Made by a program: the position numbers and the translations under genes. The notes under the pieces were generated by a model. The model worked only from the letters and a program-made list of their open reading frames with translations, had not been told where the DNA came from and did not search any database. DNA of 16,790 nucleotides from an uncultured Mogibacterium sp. (lineage in GTDB: Bacteria > Bacillota_A > Clostridia > Peptostreptococcales > Anaerovoracaceae), in the NCBI RefSeq assembly GCF_938039775.1, contig NZ_CALHTQ010000035.1:1-16790 (forward strand), written 5' to 3'. Below, in pieces: positions 1 through 8,429 of this stretch; position 1 is the stretch's first letter, and every line of letters begins with the position of its first letter.

Positions 1-1
1 G

Positions 2-835
2 CTCTATGAGCAACTTGGCGCAGATTATTCTGCTAGCATGGTTGAAAAGTATGGTATCAGTACTATTGACAAGTCAGCAAACGGCGATATGAACCCTGCT
101 GCACTTGCTCTCGGAGGTCTCTCAAAGGGTGTGTCTCCTTACGAGATGGCGGAAGCGTACGCTACATTCCCTAACGGAGGAGTTCGTGTTGAGAATAGAG
201 TTTTTACAAAGGTTGTAGATAGAGATGGACGTACCATTCTAACTACAGAAAAGAAGAAGCATAAAGTTCTTGATGAGGGTGTTGCCTACATAATGGTAAC
301 AATGCTCAAGTCCGTAGTTAATGGTGGTACTGGTTCTAACGCTGCAATCTCTGGCGTTGAGGTTGGTGGTAAAACTGGTACAACAAGTAGTAACTACGAT
401 ATCTGGTTCGATGGAATTACACCAAAATATGCGGCTTCACTATGGATTGGTACCGACGTGAACATTCCACTCACCTCTTCATCCTCTGCAGCTGCAAGTC
501 TTTGGTCTAGAATCATGCGTAATGTTCCTAATATTAGAAAAGGTTCGTATAAGGCGGCCCCTTCAAATGTAGTCCGTAAGAATGGTGAATTTTTCACTAA
601 AGGAACTGAAGGAGGACTAGGTTCTAATCCAGATAACGAGTCAGAACAAACAGAAGTTATAGAAGAAGAAGAACAGGAATCTACTAATCAGAATCAAGGA
701 AATAACAACAATTCTAATAATCAGAATAATCAGAACAACCAAGGCAATAATCAGAGTAACCAAGGTAACCAGGGTAACCAAGGTAATAATCAAGGCAACC
801 AAGGCAATAACCAAGGACAGCCAAGTAATCCATAA
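2..835 (+). CDS. Penicillin-binding protein 1A, C-terminal part (5' end outside window)
   Basis: This is the C-terminal 277 residues of a class A PBP, a bifunctional glycosyltransferase/transpeptidase that polymerises and cross-links peptidoglycan outside the membrane. The frame is open from base 2 with no start in the window, so the glycosyltransferase domain and the SxxK and SxN active-site boxes must lie upstream. Visible here is the typical stretch before the third box (GGLSKGVSPYEMAEAYATF), then the KTG box in GGKTGTTSSNYDIWF at about visible residues 123-137, then the YAASLWIGTD strand that follows it in PBP1A-type enzymes. After the transpeptidase fold comes an acidic run (EVIEEEEQES) and about 45 residues of almost only Asn, Gln and Gly. 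Such low-complexity tails are common on Firmicutes PBP1A proteins. A PBP1A-type assignment is firm. The exact paralogue cannot be fixed without the N-terminus. Confidence 0.93.
   Translation, partial: LYEQLGADYSASMVEKYGISTIDKSANGDMNPAALALGGLSKGVSPYEMAEAYATFPNGGVRVENRVFTKVVDRDGRTILTTEKKKHKVLDEGVAYIMVTMLKSVVNGGTGSNAAISGVEVGGKTGTTSSNYDIWFDGITPKYAASLWIGTDVNIPLTSSSSAAASLWSRIMRNVPNIRKGSYKAAPSNVVRKNGEFFTKGTEGGLGSNPDNESEQTEVIEEEEQESTNQNQGNNNNSNNQNNQNNQGNNQSNQGNQGNQGNNQGNQGNNQGQPSNP
686..820 (+). repeat. Asn/Gln/Gly-rich low-complexity repeat coding for the PBP tail
   Basis: The last 45 or so codons of the PBP gene are built from short imperfect units such as CAAGGTAAC and CAAGGCAAT (Gln-Gly-Asn), repeated in frame. 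Units differ at third positions, so the repeat is partly diverged at DNA level while the protein stays Q/N/G-rich. It should be disordered and lies outside the membrane, C-terminal to the transpeptidase domain. The tract is prone to length change by slippage. Confidence 0.85.
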
Positions 836-885
836 AGAACTTGGCATTACTGTTATCTGACTAGTTCTAAAACTTTAAGCATATA

Positions 886-935
886 AATAGCGGGGATTCT
901 CACTTCAACTTGAGATTCTCCGCTATTACTTCTTT
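886..935. terminator. Bidirectional terminator between PBP1A and DUF975 genes
   Basis: A 17-bp near-perfect stem is formed by 886-902 and 911-927 (AATAGCGGGGATTCTCA against TGAGATTCTCCGCTATT, with one G-T wobble and one T-T mismatch) and closes an 8-nt loop. A T-rich run follows on the plus strand (ACTTCTTTATT) and TTTATAT follows on the minus strand. It sits in the 149-bp gap between two convergent genes, so it can serve both. Confidence 0.8.
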
Positions 936-984
936 ATTAATACTGACTCTTGCGAGTGATACATCATCCTATGCCAGCACGACG

Positions 985-1827
985 TTAATCTTTGCTTCTA
1001 TACTTTGCTCTAGCCCCTGCTCTGAATACAGCTTCTCCTTTATAAATAAAATTATTAAATCCTTTTGCTACGAGCAGCTCGTAAAACACAGTCTGTCCAA
1101 AAAACATATTACCCATGGCTTGATACATTGGTAGCTTTAGTATAAATGTGAGAAATATCGCCATAAGTTTTGTGTATTCTCCCACTTGTGGCATACCTAT
1201 AAACAAAAATGCAACCAATGGTAGGCTTGAAAACATTACAAGCGGTATATATGTCATATCCAGCTGGAACATGCGATACTTATTTCCTGCCATGAGCCTC
1301 CTACTCTCAGCTAGACAACTCATAGCACTTCGCCTAGGATCTTCTGCTAGAACATTAAAGGCTTGCCTAAACATATAGAACGCGATAATTCCAGGTACTA
1401 CTAAAAACATAGCCAGGATAGAAATAACTGTCATCTGGATTATATATATTAGTGTTGCACTAAAGAAAAACCTTACTCCATCGAGAATAGACGGGTAATC
1501 TATTTGCTTATTTCTAAGATATCTAAGTATATAAAGCGAACGGCCTAACAGAAGTACACCTCCGAGTGCCATCGCATATACGAAAGATGAAAATGCAATA
1601 TCAGGTAGCTGAGCGAGCAGCTTAGGATCAAGATTCCCTGCTACAACTTTAAAATAAGATCTTGGTACGAAATAACCTAGAACAGCTGGTACCAAATCCA
1701 TAAACACATAGAACAAGACAATTCCTAACGTATACTGCATAATATTATCCTTCATATGCATTATGGAGAGGTATCTGATCTCACCTAAATCCTCACGAAC
1801 GATGTAATGATTATTATTTTCAGTCAT
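985..1827 (-). CDS. DUF975 family integral membrane protein
   Basis: This 280-residue multi-spanning membrane protein is of unknown function. Hydrophobic segments lie near residues 31-53, 79-100, 121-150, 190-212 and 218-235. The part that points to DUF975 is residues 155-194: a helix entering AEDPRRSAMSCLAESRRLMA, then GNKYRMFQLDM, which has the family's pattern of an Asp/Pro turn, a 'xxALxxSxxLMxGxK' helix and a basic patch before the next membrane segment. DUF975 proteins are common in Firmicutes and have no established biochemical role. The ATG at 1827 is preceded by a weak SD (AAGTGAG) and by a good sigma-A promoter 34 nt upstream, so this start is likely right. The gene is alone in its unit, convergent with the PBP gene and divergent from thiN, with no functional hint from either. 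Confidence 0.75.
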   Translation of the reverse strand: MTENNNHYIVREDLGEIRYLSIMHMKDNIMQYTLGIVLFYVFMDLVPAVLGYFVPRSYFKVVAGNLDPKLLAQLPDIAFSSFVYAMALGGVLLLGRSLYILRYLRNKQIDYPSILDGVRFFFSATLIYIIQMTVISILAMFLVVPGIIAFYMFRQAFNVLAEDPRRSAMSCLAESRRLMAGNKYRMFQLDMTYIPLVMFSSLPLVAFLFIGMPQVGEYTKLMAIFLTFILKLPMYQAMGNMFFGQTVFYELLVAKGFNNFIYKGEAVFRAGARAKYRSKD

Positions 1828-1844
1828 TATAACTCACTTTCTAG

Positions 1845-1873
1845 TTTAGAATCGCCTCTAATTGTAATATACT
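1845..1873 (+). promoter_or_regulatory. Sigma-A promoter for thiN
   Basis: The -35 box is TTTAGA (1845-1850) and the -10 box is TATACT (1868-1873), with a 17-nt spacer, followed by the SD GAGGTGAT (1903-1910) and the thiN ATG. The -10 is strong and the -35 is modest. No TPP riboswitch fits in the leader of about 34 nt. The two opposing -10 boxes are one base apart. Confidence 0.55.
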
Positions 1874-1889
1874 AAAAGCAGTAATTCAA
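1861..1889 (-). promoter_or_regulatory. Sigma-A promoter for the DUF975 gene
   Basis: Read on the minus strand, the -35 box is TTGAAT (1884-1889) and the -10 box is TACAAT (1861-1866), separated by exactly 17 nt. Transcription should start near 1854, giving a leader of about 27 nt. It shares DNA with the rightward thiN promoter. Confidence 0.7.
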
Positions 1890-1913
1890 GAATTTAAAGA
1901 ACGAGGTGATACT

Positions 1914-2558
1914 ATGTATAACACAGCACTGATAATTCTATCTTTTATTGAAAAGACAAACGTCTCACAGCTCAACGCGTCTTCAAGCGCCAGTGACTAT
2001 ATTGTCTGTGCTGATGGCGGTGTAGATGTGGCAACTCAATATGGCATCAGACCTGACTGCGTGATTGGCGACTTTGACTCCACCAATACAAACAACCGAT
2101 TAGACTGCCTTTACATCACCCTTCCTTCCGAAAAAGACCTTACTGATACAGAAGCTGCAATCAATCATGCAATCGAGCTAGGCATCAGCGATATCACCGT
2201 GTATGGAGGAATCGGTGGCAGGCTTGATCACACGCTAGGAAACGTAGGTTTGCTAGAGAAATATCTAGGCAGACTTGAGCATCTGAAGTTTATTGATGGA
2301 AAGAATTCCATGCAGCTCCTTGATAGTGAAGTCTGCAGTTCAGCTATGCTTACACCCGATTCTTCGTATAAATACTTCTCTTTGATACCGCTAGACTCAA
2401 CCGCTGAAGGTGTTACTATCACAGGAGCCAAATATTGCCTCGATAACGTGTCAATCTCGCGTTCTTCGACTCTTTGTATCTCAAACGAGATTTCATGTAG
2501 TCACGCCCATATTTCAGTGCGATCAGGAAAAGTGCTTTTAGTACGTTCTGGCGAATAG
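1914..2558 (+). CDS. thiN: Thiamine pyrophosphokinase
   Basis: This enzyme transfers pyrophosphate from ATP to thiamine to make thiamine diphosphate, the last step of cofactor salvage in the cytosol. The 214-residue length is normal for the family. The N-terminal catalytic domain shows the expected motifs: a nucleotide-binding CADGGVD (residues 32-38), the metal-binding IGDFDS (51-56), KDLTDTEAA (74-82) and the GGIGGRLDHTLGN block (98-110). The C-terminal half (about 130-214) is the beta-rich thiamine-binding domain, ending in a strand containing SVRSGKVLLV. The start at 1914 has a strong SD (GAGGTGAT, 3 nt away). The gene is monocistronic, flanked by its own promoter and a bidirectional terminator, so it is not in a thiamine operon here. 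The lack of a TPP riboswitch fits a salvage enzyme. Confidence 0.93.
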   Translation: MYNTALIILSFIEKTNVSQLNASSSASDYIVCADGGVDVATQYGIRPDCVIGDFDSTNTNNRLDCLYITLPSEKDLTDTEAAINHAIELGISDITVYGGIGGRLDHTLGNVGLLEKYLGRLEHLKFIDGKNSMQLLDSEVCSSAMLTPDSSYKYFSLIPLDSTAEGVTITGAKYCLDNVSISRSSTLCISNEISCSHAHISVRSGKVLLVRSGE

Positions 2559-2614
2559 ACTGTTTAAAATAATCGTGATATACTGCTCAGATAGTCACGA
2601 GTCTTAACACAAAT

Positions 2615-2652
2615 ACAAAAGTCTCTGCATCAATGCAGAGACTTTTGTTATT
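2615..2652. terminator. Bidirectional terminator between thiN and pheT
   Basis: A perfect 16-bp inverted repeat, ACAAAAGTCTCTGCAT (2615-2630) against ATGCAGAGACTTTTGT (2633-2648), has T-rich sequence on both sides (TTATTTT on plus, TTTTGTATTTGTG on minus). It lies between the convergent ends of thiN and pheT and should stop both transcripts. Confidence 0.9.
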
Positions 2653-2696
2653 TTCTACGACCTTAATATCCGCATACCGTCGCCTTATTCAGTCTT

Positions 2697-5123
2697 TTAC
2701 TCCTCTCTTAGAGTAACACCCGTCTTCTTTTCAAGCACATTCAAGATATTCTTAGTCTTCTTTTCAATCTGCTTGGCCGTCATTGTACTGTCATCATTTC
2801 CAAGCTTGATGCGAAGCATTATTGACTTCTTACCTTCTGGAATTTGAGCACCTCTGTACTCCTCAATGAAGCTGACTTCCTTAGCCATATACTTGATTGC
2901 TTCGTAGATATCCTCCCACTTAACATCCTCATCTGCTAGAAGCGATAAATCTTCTTCAACCAACGGGAACTGTGGTAAGTGCTTGAATTCATTTGTTCTA
3001 GATGTAAATGGAACGAGCTTATTGACTTCTAGTTCAAATACAGCCGCACTAGCTTTCTTTACACCAGCATCTGCTAGTGTTGCAACAGAAACGAGTCCGA
3101 GCGATCCAATAACCTCATTTTTATCATTGATGATATTTAAGTATACATCTGAATCAGCCCAAGATGGTTTATGGACCTGCTTAAACTGATATCCGTTCAT
3201 ATGGCAATATCTAGGTAGCGATTCAACCACACCCTTAGCCTCAAAGAACAGCCCTTTTGCATCCTTACCAACGAGTGCACCAGTGAGCATAAGTCTGTGA
3301 ACTGGCAATATCTCATCTTCTGAAGACGGATGAAATTCGCCTTTTTCAAATACTTCTGCAACCTCGAAAATCTTGAAGTTATCATAGTATCTGAGATTTT
3401 TTACGATAGCTTCGAGAGAACCAGGAACTAGTGACTGTCTTAGGGTTGCAAGCTCTGGTGCTGGCGGTGTTGCCAGTCTTATGCCATTCTTCATTTCAAT
3501 CTTTGCAGCCTTGATATACTTCTCATCAACCCAAGGATATGTGAATATCTCATTAAATCCACACCTAAATGCTAAATGCTCTTTAAGATTTCTATTTAGG
3601 TCCATATCAATCTGATGAACCGCATTCTCAAAGTTAACAGGTAGAGGTTTGGATTCGAAATTCTCATATCCAATCAATCTTGCAATCTCCCCGAGTACAT
3701 CATCTCTCATCGTGATGTCGCCTGTTGAACGCCATGTTGGTGCAACTGTATGATATACTCCGTTCTTAAACTGGACATCAAATCCAAGTCGCTCCAAAGT
3801 ATCTGAAATTTCTTTCTCTTCAAGAACCTTTCCAAGTCTTGTGTCTAGAAACGCTTTAGTAATATCGACTTCTGCTCTCTCTGTAACAACAGGGTTAACA
3901 TCTTTAAAAGCAGTGATCTCTGCTTCAGGGAAAATTTTCTTAAATAGATTCATTCCTAGTGCAAGTCCCTGCTCTACTCGCTGGGTATCGATGCCCTTCT
4001 CATATCTGATAGAAGAGTCTGTCTTTTCATCAAAGCGCTTTCCCGTGTTTCTAATAGTGCTAGCCGTGAAGTTAGCAACCTCCAGCACTACATCAACTGT
4101 ATCATTAAGGATGGAATCCTTCTTACCACCTCTGATACCTGCAAGCGCCATAGGCCCTTCAGTATCACAGATTACCAAATCTTCTGTTGTTAACTTAATG
4201 TTGGCTCCATCAAGTAATTCTAGCTTCTCGTCTGAGCGAGCATCACGAACAATGATTTTTTCACCAGTTACATGAGTTCTGTCAAATGCATGTGTAGGCT
4301 GACCCACACTTAGCATAATATAGTTGGTAATATCAACAATCGCATTGATAGGTCTCATACCTCCATTGATAATCGCAGTCTTCATCCATAGAGGTGACTC
4401 CTTTATAGACAGATTTCTAATCTCAAGACCCGCGTATCTATAACACTTTTCTGGAGATTCGATTTCAACGTCGTACTCTCTAAGTCCTTTAGGCGCAACA
4501 AATTCATCTAATGGCTTTAGAGGTAGTTTATAAATTGCTGCGAGCTCTCTAGCAATACCGTAGTGCCCCCATAGGTCTGGTCTATTAGTCAAAGACTTAT
4601 TATCAATCTCAAGGACAGTGTCGTTCATGCCTATAATATCAGCAATATTCTGCCCTGGCTCTGCATCAATATCTCCAAGATCAACAATAATTGCTGGGTC
4701 ATCAGTAGGATAGAAATCTTCAAGATAAACTTCTTCTGCGCCACAGATCATGCCGTAAGAAGCAACTCCACGCATCCTAGTCTCTTTAATCTTCATAAGT
4801 TCGCTCTCACCGTGCCAATATACCTCAGCTCCTGGTTTTGATACGACTACTTTTTCTCCCTCATACAAATTCGAACCGCCACATACAATCTGAACATCCT
4901 CTGCTTCACCGATATCTACCATGCAAACTCTCAGCTTATCAGCATTAGGATGTGCCTCAACTGATGTAATCTTACCAACAACAATATCATGGAATTTCTC
5001 AGCAGCATCAACAACATCTTCAACCTCAACAGTTCTCATGGTTAGGTCGTAAGCTATCTGCGCATTCGTTAAATCCGCAGGTATATCAATATAATTTTTT
5101 ACCCAATTTAGTGATACTTTCAT
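2697..5123 (-). CDS. pheT: Phenylalanine--tRNA ligase, beta subunit
   Basis: The beta subunit of the (alpha-beta)2 synthetase binds and positions tRNA-Phe and edits mischarged Tyr. At 808 residues it has the full bacterial length. The order of domains is an N-terminal segment starting MKVSLNWVKNYID, an EMAP/OB-fold tRNA-binding domain (about 40-150, with HPNADKLRV at 58-66 and a VCGGSN motif), the B3/B4 editing region (about 210-390, ending in KGIDTQRVEQGL), B5 (about 410-480), the catalytic-like core (about 490-680), and a C-terminal FDX-ACB anticodon-binding domain (about 710-805, with the FPLVEEDLS start). The ATG at 5123 follows a GGAGGGCG SD. The pheS stop codon TAG merges into that SD (TAGGAGG), so the two genes are translationally coupled. 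Confidence 0.97.
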   Translation of the reverse strand: MKVSLNWVKNYIDIPADLTNAQIAYDLTMRTVEVEDVVDAAEKFHDIVVGKITSVEAHPNADKLRVCMVDIGEAEDVQIVCGGSNLYEGEKVVVSKPGAEVYWHGESELMKIKETRMRGVASYGMICGAEEVYLEDFYPTDDPAIIVDLGDIDAEPGQNIADIIGMNDTVLEIDNKSLTNRPDLWGHYGIARELAAIYKLPLKPLDEFVAPKGLREYDVEIESPEKCYRYAGLEIRNLSIKESPLWMKTAIINGGMRPINAIVDITNYIMLSVGQPTHAFDRTHVTGEKIIVRDARSDEKLELLDGANIKLTTEDLVICDTEGPMALAGIRGGKKDSILNDTVDVVLEVANFTASTIRNTGKRFDEKTDSSIRYEKGIDTQRVEQGLALGMNLFKKIFPEAEITAFKDVNPVVTERAEVDITKAFLDTRLGKVLEEKEISDTLERLGFDVQFKNGVYHTVAPTWRSTGDITMRDDVLGEIARLIGYENFESKPLPVNFENAVHQIDMDLNRNLKEHLAFRCGFNEIFTYPWVDEKYIKAAKIEMKNGIRLATPPAPELATLRQSLVPGSLEAIVKNLRYYDNFKIFEVAEVFEKGEFHPSSEDEILPVHRLMLTGALVGKDAKGLFFEAKGVVESLPRYCHMNGYQFKQVHKPSWADSDVYLNIINDKNEVIGSLGLVSVATLADAGVKKASAAVFELEVNKLVPFTSRTNEFKHLPQFPLVEEDLSLLADEDVKWEDIYEAIKYMAKEVSFIEEYRGAQIPEGKKSIMLRIKLGNDDSTMTAKQIEKKTKNILNVLEKKTGVTLREE

Positions 5124-5132
5124 AACGCCCTC

Positions 5133-6170
5133 CTACTTGAACTGCTCTAAGAATCTAAGATCAGCACTATGGAAAAGTCTTACATCGTCAACTCCGTAGC
5201 GCATCATAACAAGCCTATCTAGCCCAATATTAGTGTAGAAACCAGTCCACACATCAGGGTCAAGGTTAGCAGATTTAAGTACATTTGGATGAATTACGCC
5301 CCCTGGCATAACCTCAATCCACCCATTCTGGTTGCATACTCTGCAACCCTTACCACCGCACACAAGACACTCCATATCGATTTCGTAGCCAGGTTCAGTG
5401 AATGGAAAGAACCCTTCACGCATGCGAACGTTAATTTTTCTTCCAAATACTTTTTCAAGAATAGTCTCGATCATTACCTTTCCAGATGAGAAAGACAAAT
5501 CCTTGTCTACAATCAGTGCTTCGTACTGAAAAAAAGCTCTTTCATGTCTAGCGTCGGTATTCTCATTTCTATATACACGACCTGGGTACACAAATCTCGT
5601 AGGTGCACCAACTTCAAGTAACCGTCTTACAGATGCACCAGTGAGGTGTGGTCTGAGGCAAAGCCTTTCAGTACCAGTATTATCCTCCGTACCCTCAATC
5701 CAATACGTATCCATCATCTGTCTAGCTGGATGGTCAGCCGGGAAATTCAAGTTGTCAAAAGCATACTTTTCGCTACTAATATCATTCTCGCTAAATATCT
5801 CAAAGCCCAAGGAGAGAAAGGCATCGTTGAGATCATAGCACATCTGAGTAATTGGATGAAGAGCACCACTCTTGATAGGTGTTCCAGGTAATGTGAGGTC
5901 GATTTTCTCATCGACAGCTGACTTAGAAGCAATAAGCTGCTCCTCTCTCTCACTTATCTTTTCTGCAAAGAAATTCTTAATCTCATTTGCCTTCATTCCA
6001 ACAGTTTTTCTCATATCTGGTTCCAGCTTTCCCAGGTTTTTTAGTACATCAGTCAATGCACCACTCTTACCTGTAAGCTCTCTACGAACATCCTGTAGTT
6101 TTTCAACTGTTTCAGCATTTGAAATGCTCAAAAGTCCTTTTTCACGGATCTCTTCTAATCTGTTATGCAT
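5133..6170 (-). CDS. pheS: Phenylalanine--tRNA ligase, alpha subunit (divergent four-Cys form)
   Basis: This is the catalytic class II subunit that activates Phe with ATP and charges tRNA-Phe. It is 345 residues long. Residues 1-95 form the N-terminal coiled coil that contacts tRNA. The catalytic core follows, with HPITQM (105-110), the FPADHPARQMMDTYW block (143-157), motif 2 around RVYRNENTDARHERAFFQYE (198-217), and motif 3 GLDRLVMMRYGVDD (316-329). Two features are unusual against the E. coli protein. A CxxCx4CxxC cluster (Cys268, 271, 276, 279) sits before WIEVMPGGVIHPNVL and suggests a bound metal, and the usual FAFGMG before motif 3 is FYTNIG (311-316). The start ATG at 6170 has an AAGGAGGGCTT SD. 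The gene is first in the pheS-pheT operon. Confidence 0.96.
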   Translation of the reverse strand: MHNRLEEIREKGLLSISNAETVEKLQDVRRELTGKSGALTDVLKNLGKLEPDMRKTVGMKANEIKNFFAEKISEREEQLIASKSAVDEKIDLTLPGTPIKSGALHPITQMCYDLNDAFLSLGFEIFSENDISSEKYAFDNLNFPADHPARQMMDTYWIEGTEDNTGTERLCLRPHLTGASVRRLLEVGAPTRFVYPGRVYRNENTDARHERAFFQYEALIVDKDLSFSSGKVMIETILEKVFGRKINVRMREGFFPFTEPGYEIDMECLVCGGKGCRVCNQNGWIEVMPGGVIHPNVLKSANLDPDVWTGFYTNIGLDRLVMMRYGVDDVRLFHSADLRFLEQFK

Positions 6171-6218
6171 AACTTAAGCCCTCCTTATAAGCATGCTATC
6201 TTAAAAATATACCCAAAT

Positions 6219-6247
6219 ATTTTATCATTTTTTGTTGTTTTATTCAA
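6219..6247 (-). promoter_or_regulatory. Sigma-A promoter for pheS-pheT
   Basis: On the minus strand, TTGAAT (6242-6247) and TAAAAT (6219-6224) are separated by exactly 17 nt. The start would be near 6212, leaving a leader of about 42 nt before the pheS ATG. That is far too short for a T-box, the usual phenylalanine-responsive element of Firmicutes pheST operons. Confidence 0.7.
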
Positions 6248-6287
6248 CAATGCCTACGGCTGATTTCGTATAAAATTAAGTATTTTC

Positions 6288-6321
6288 AATAGAAAAGGAC
6301 ATGTACAAAAGTACATGTCCT
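6288..6321 (-). terminator. Terminator downstream of hppA
   Basis: A perfect 11-bp stem AGGACATGTAC/GTACATGTCCT (6296-6306 with 6311-6321) closes an AAAA/TTTT tetraloop. On the minus strand it is followed by TTTCTATT. It lies 30 nt past the hppA stop codon and insulates the pheS promoter from read-through. Confidence 0.87.
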
Positions 6322-6351
6322 AGATTTTTGTGAGTATTCTTAATCTATTTC

Positions 6352-8370
6352 TTAGAATAGAATTCCGCCAAACTGTACGAATACAGGTGCGAATACAAGA
6401 GAAACGATTGTCATCAGCTTGATAAGGATGTTAATGGATGGGCCAGATGTATCCTTAAATGGATCACCTACAGTATCACCAACAACTGTAGCCTTATGAG
6501 TATCACTTCCCTTTCCGCCGTATGCTCCGCTTTCAACGTATTTCTTAGCGTTATCCCAAGCACCACCAGCATTAGACATCATGATAGCAAGTAGAACACC
6601 AGATGCAAGTGATCCAGCAAGCATTCCACCAAGAGCCTCAGTACCTAGAAGCAGACCAATAATAAGTGGTGCTACGATAGCAAGTAGACCAGGTGCTATC
6701 ATCTCGTGAAGAGCAGCACCTGTTGAAATGTGTACACATCTAGCATAGTCAGGCTTTGCAGTTCCTTCCATGATTCCCTTATTCTCGCGGAACTGACGTC
6801 TTACCTCTTCAATCATCTCGTTTGCAGCTTTTCCTACAGAGTTCATGGTCATAGCTGAGAATAGGAATGGAAGCATAGCTCCAATAAATAGTCCAACGAT
6901 TACAAGTGGATCAAGCAAGCTAATCTGACTTAGCTTTGCAGAAACAGCAAATGAAGCGAATAACGCAAGTGCTGTAAGTGCAGCAGAACCGATAGCAAAT
7001 CCCTTACCGATAGCAGCAGTTGTGTTACCTACAGAGTCAAGAGTATCTGTAATCTCTCTTACACTTTCTGGTAGCTCTGACATCTCTGCAATACCACCAG
7101 CATTATCAGAAACTGGACCGTAAGCATCTACAGCAACTGTCATACCTGTTGTAGATAGCATACCTACAGCAGCAAGAGCGATTCCGTATAGTCCTGCAAA
7201 CTTGTATGCAACAATGATACCAACTGAAATGAATACGATTGGCCATAGTGTTGAGCTCATTCCAACACCAAATCCGCTAATAATTGTAGTTGCAGAGCCA
7301 GTCTGTGACTGCTCAGCAATCTTCTTTACGAATCTGTAAGAATCTGAAGTATATACCTCAGTGATAGCTCCTATAATAACACCGACTAGTAGACCTGCGA
7401 TAATTGCGTATGCATATGTCAAAGATCCAAGAAGCTTGTTACTTAGTACGAGGGAGCAGATAATTACAATTGCACTGCTCACATATGTACCAACATTAAG
7501 CGACTTAGCAGGGTTAACATTTGCGCTCCCTCTAACACACATTACACCAATAACGGATGCAAGGATACCAACTGCAGCAATTAGCAGTGGGAATATCGCA
7601 GCTGTTGCCTCAGTGAATGTTCCAGTTACACCAGAAGCATCAACAGCGACAGCAGCAAGAGTAACAGCAGAGATAATAGAACCAACGTATGACTCAAATA
7701 GGTCTGAACCCATTCCAGCAACGTCACCTACGTTATCTCCTACGTTATCAGCAATAACAGCTGGGTTTCTAGGGTCATCCTCAGGAATACCTGCCTCAAC
7801 CTTACCTACAAGGTCAGCACCAACGTCAGCAGCCTTAGTATAAATACCACCGCCTACACGTCCAAATAGAGCCATTGAAGAAGCGCCTAGACCGAAGCTA
7901 GTGATACACTGCATGATTGATGCAAGATCTAGAGCAACAACCACAATTCCTAGACCTAAAAGACCTAGACCAGCAACGCAAAGTCCCATTACCGCACCAC
8001 TTCTGAATGCAATCTTAAGAGCCTTTGGCATACCAGATTCCATAGCAGCGTTTGCAGTTCTTACGTTACCCTTTGTAGCAACGTTCATACCGAAGAACCC
8101 TGCAAGTACAGATAGAAGAGCTCCACAAACATAGAGGATTGCTGATGTCCAATTGATTGCAAATCCAATAAGTACAAATAGAGCAACAATTACGATAACC
8201 ATCGTCTTGTACTCCCTCTTAAGGAACGCAAACGCACCCTCTCTGATGTAGCCGGATATTTCCTTCATTCTGTCAGTACCTTCCGGCGCCTTACCTACCC
8301 AAGAAGCAAGTGCGAAAGCTACAAGCAGACCGATTAGTGCCGCAGCAGGAATCATCCACTTAATCGCCAT
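6352..8370 (-). CDS. hppA: K+-dependent, Na+-type membrane pyrophosphatase
   Basis: This integral membrane pump hydrolyses pyrophosphate and drives ions out of the cell. Its 672 residues and some 16 membrane spans match the family. The substrate site is complete: DVGADLVGK (182-190), [20 protein letters not shown] (197-216), an Asp-rich block near [15 protein letters not shown] (412-426), and [15 protein letters not shown] near the C-terminus. [10 protein letters not shown] (448-457) has Ala452 where K+-independent enzymes have Lys, so K+ dependence is expected. DLFES (223-227) places Glu at the position used by Na+-pumping members such as that of Thermotoga, whereas H+ pumps have Gly there and Glu one turn later. 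Na+ (possibly Na+/H+) transport is therefore inferred. The start at 8370 has a perfect AAGGAGGTTT SD. No clear promoter was found in the 146-bp gap upstream. Confidence 0.95.
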   Translation of the reverse strand: MAIKWMIPAAALIGLLVAFALASWVGKAPEGTDRMKEISGYIREGAFAFLKREYKTMVIVIVALFVLIGFAINWTSAILYVCGALLSVLAGFFGMNVATKGNVRTANAAMESGMPKALKIAFRSGAVMGLCVAGLGLLGLGIVVVALDLASIMQCITSFGLGASSMALFGRVGGGIYTKAADVGADLVGKVEAGIPEDDPRNPAVIADNVGDNVGDVAGMGSDLFESYVGSIISAVTLAAVAVDASGVTGTFTEATAAIFPLLIAAVGILASVIGVMCVRGSANVNPAKSLNVGTYVSSAIVIICSLVLSNKLLGSLTYAYAIIAGLLVGVIIGAITEVYTSDSYRFVKKIAEQSQTGSATTIISGFGVGMSSTLWPIVFISVGIIVAYKFAGLYGIALAAVGMLSTTGMTVAVDAYGPVSDNAGGIAEMSELPESVREITDTLDSVGNTTAAIGKGFAIGSAALTALALFASFAVSAKLSQISLLDPLVIVGLFIGAMLPFLFSAMTMNSVGKAANEMIEEVRRQFRENKGIMEGTAKPDYARCVHISTGAALHEMIAPGLLAIVAPLIIGLLLGTEALGGMLAGSLASGVLLAIMMSNAGGAWDNAKKYVESGAYGGKGSDTHKATVVGDTVGDPFKDTSGPSINILIKLMTIVSLVFAPVFVQFGGILF

Positions 8371-8429
8371 AATAAACCTCCTTGAAACATGAAAACAACA
8401 TTCTCAAATTCCTTAAAATATAAAATAAA

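Noticed and set aside
641..847. 68-codon minus-strand hydrophobic open frame
   Set aside because: It is the reverse reading of the Asn/Gln repeat in the PBP gene, which yields Ile/Val/Leu runs by codon complement; it has no SD.
1874..1913. TPP riboswitch before thiN
   Set aside because: The leader is about 34 nt, too short, and the conserved TPP core is not present.
3841..4275. 144-codon open frame on the plus strand
   Set aside because: Antisense to the conserved pheT frame, Ser-rich, no SD and no family resemblance.
6171..6351. T-box riboswitch before pheS
   Set aside because: No specifier stem, no T-box consensus, and the promoter leaves only about 42 nt of leader.
7361..7843. 160-codon open frame on the plus strand
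   Set aside because: It lies wholly antisense to hppA, has no SD, and its composition (Thr/Ala/Ile-rich) is what the opposite strand of a membrane protein gives.
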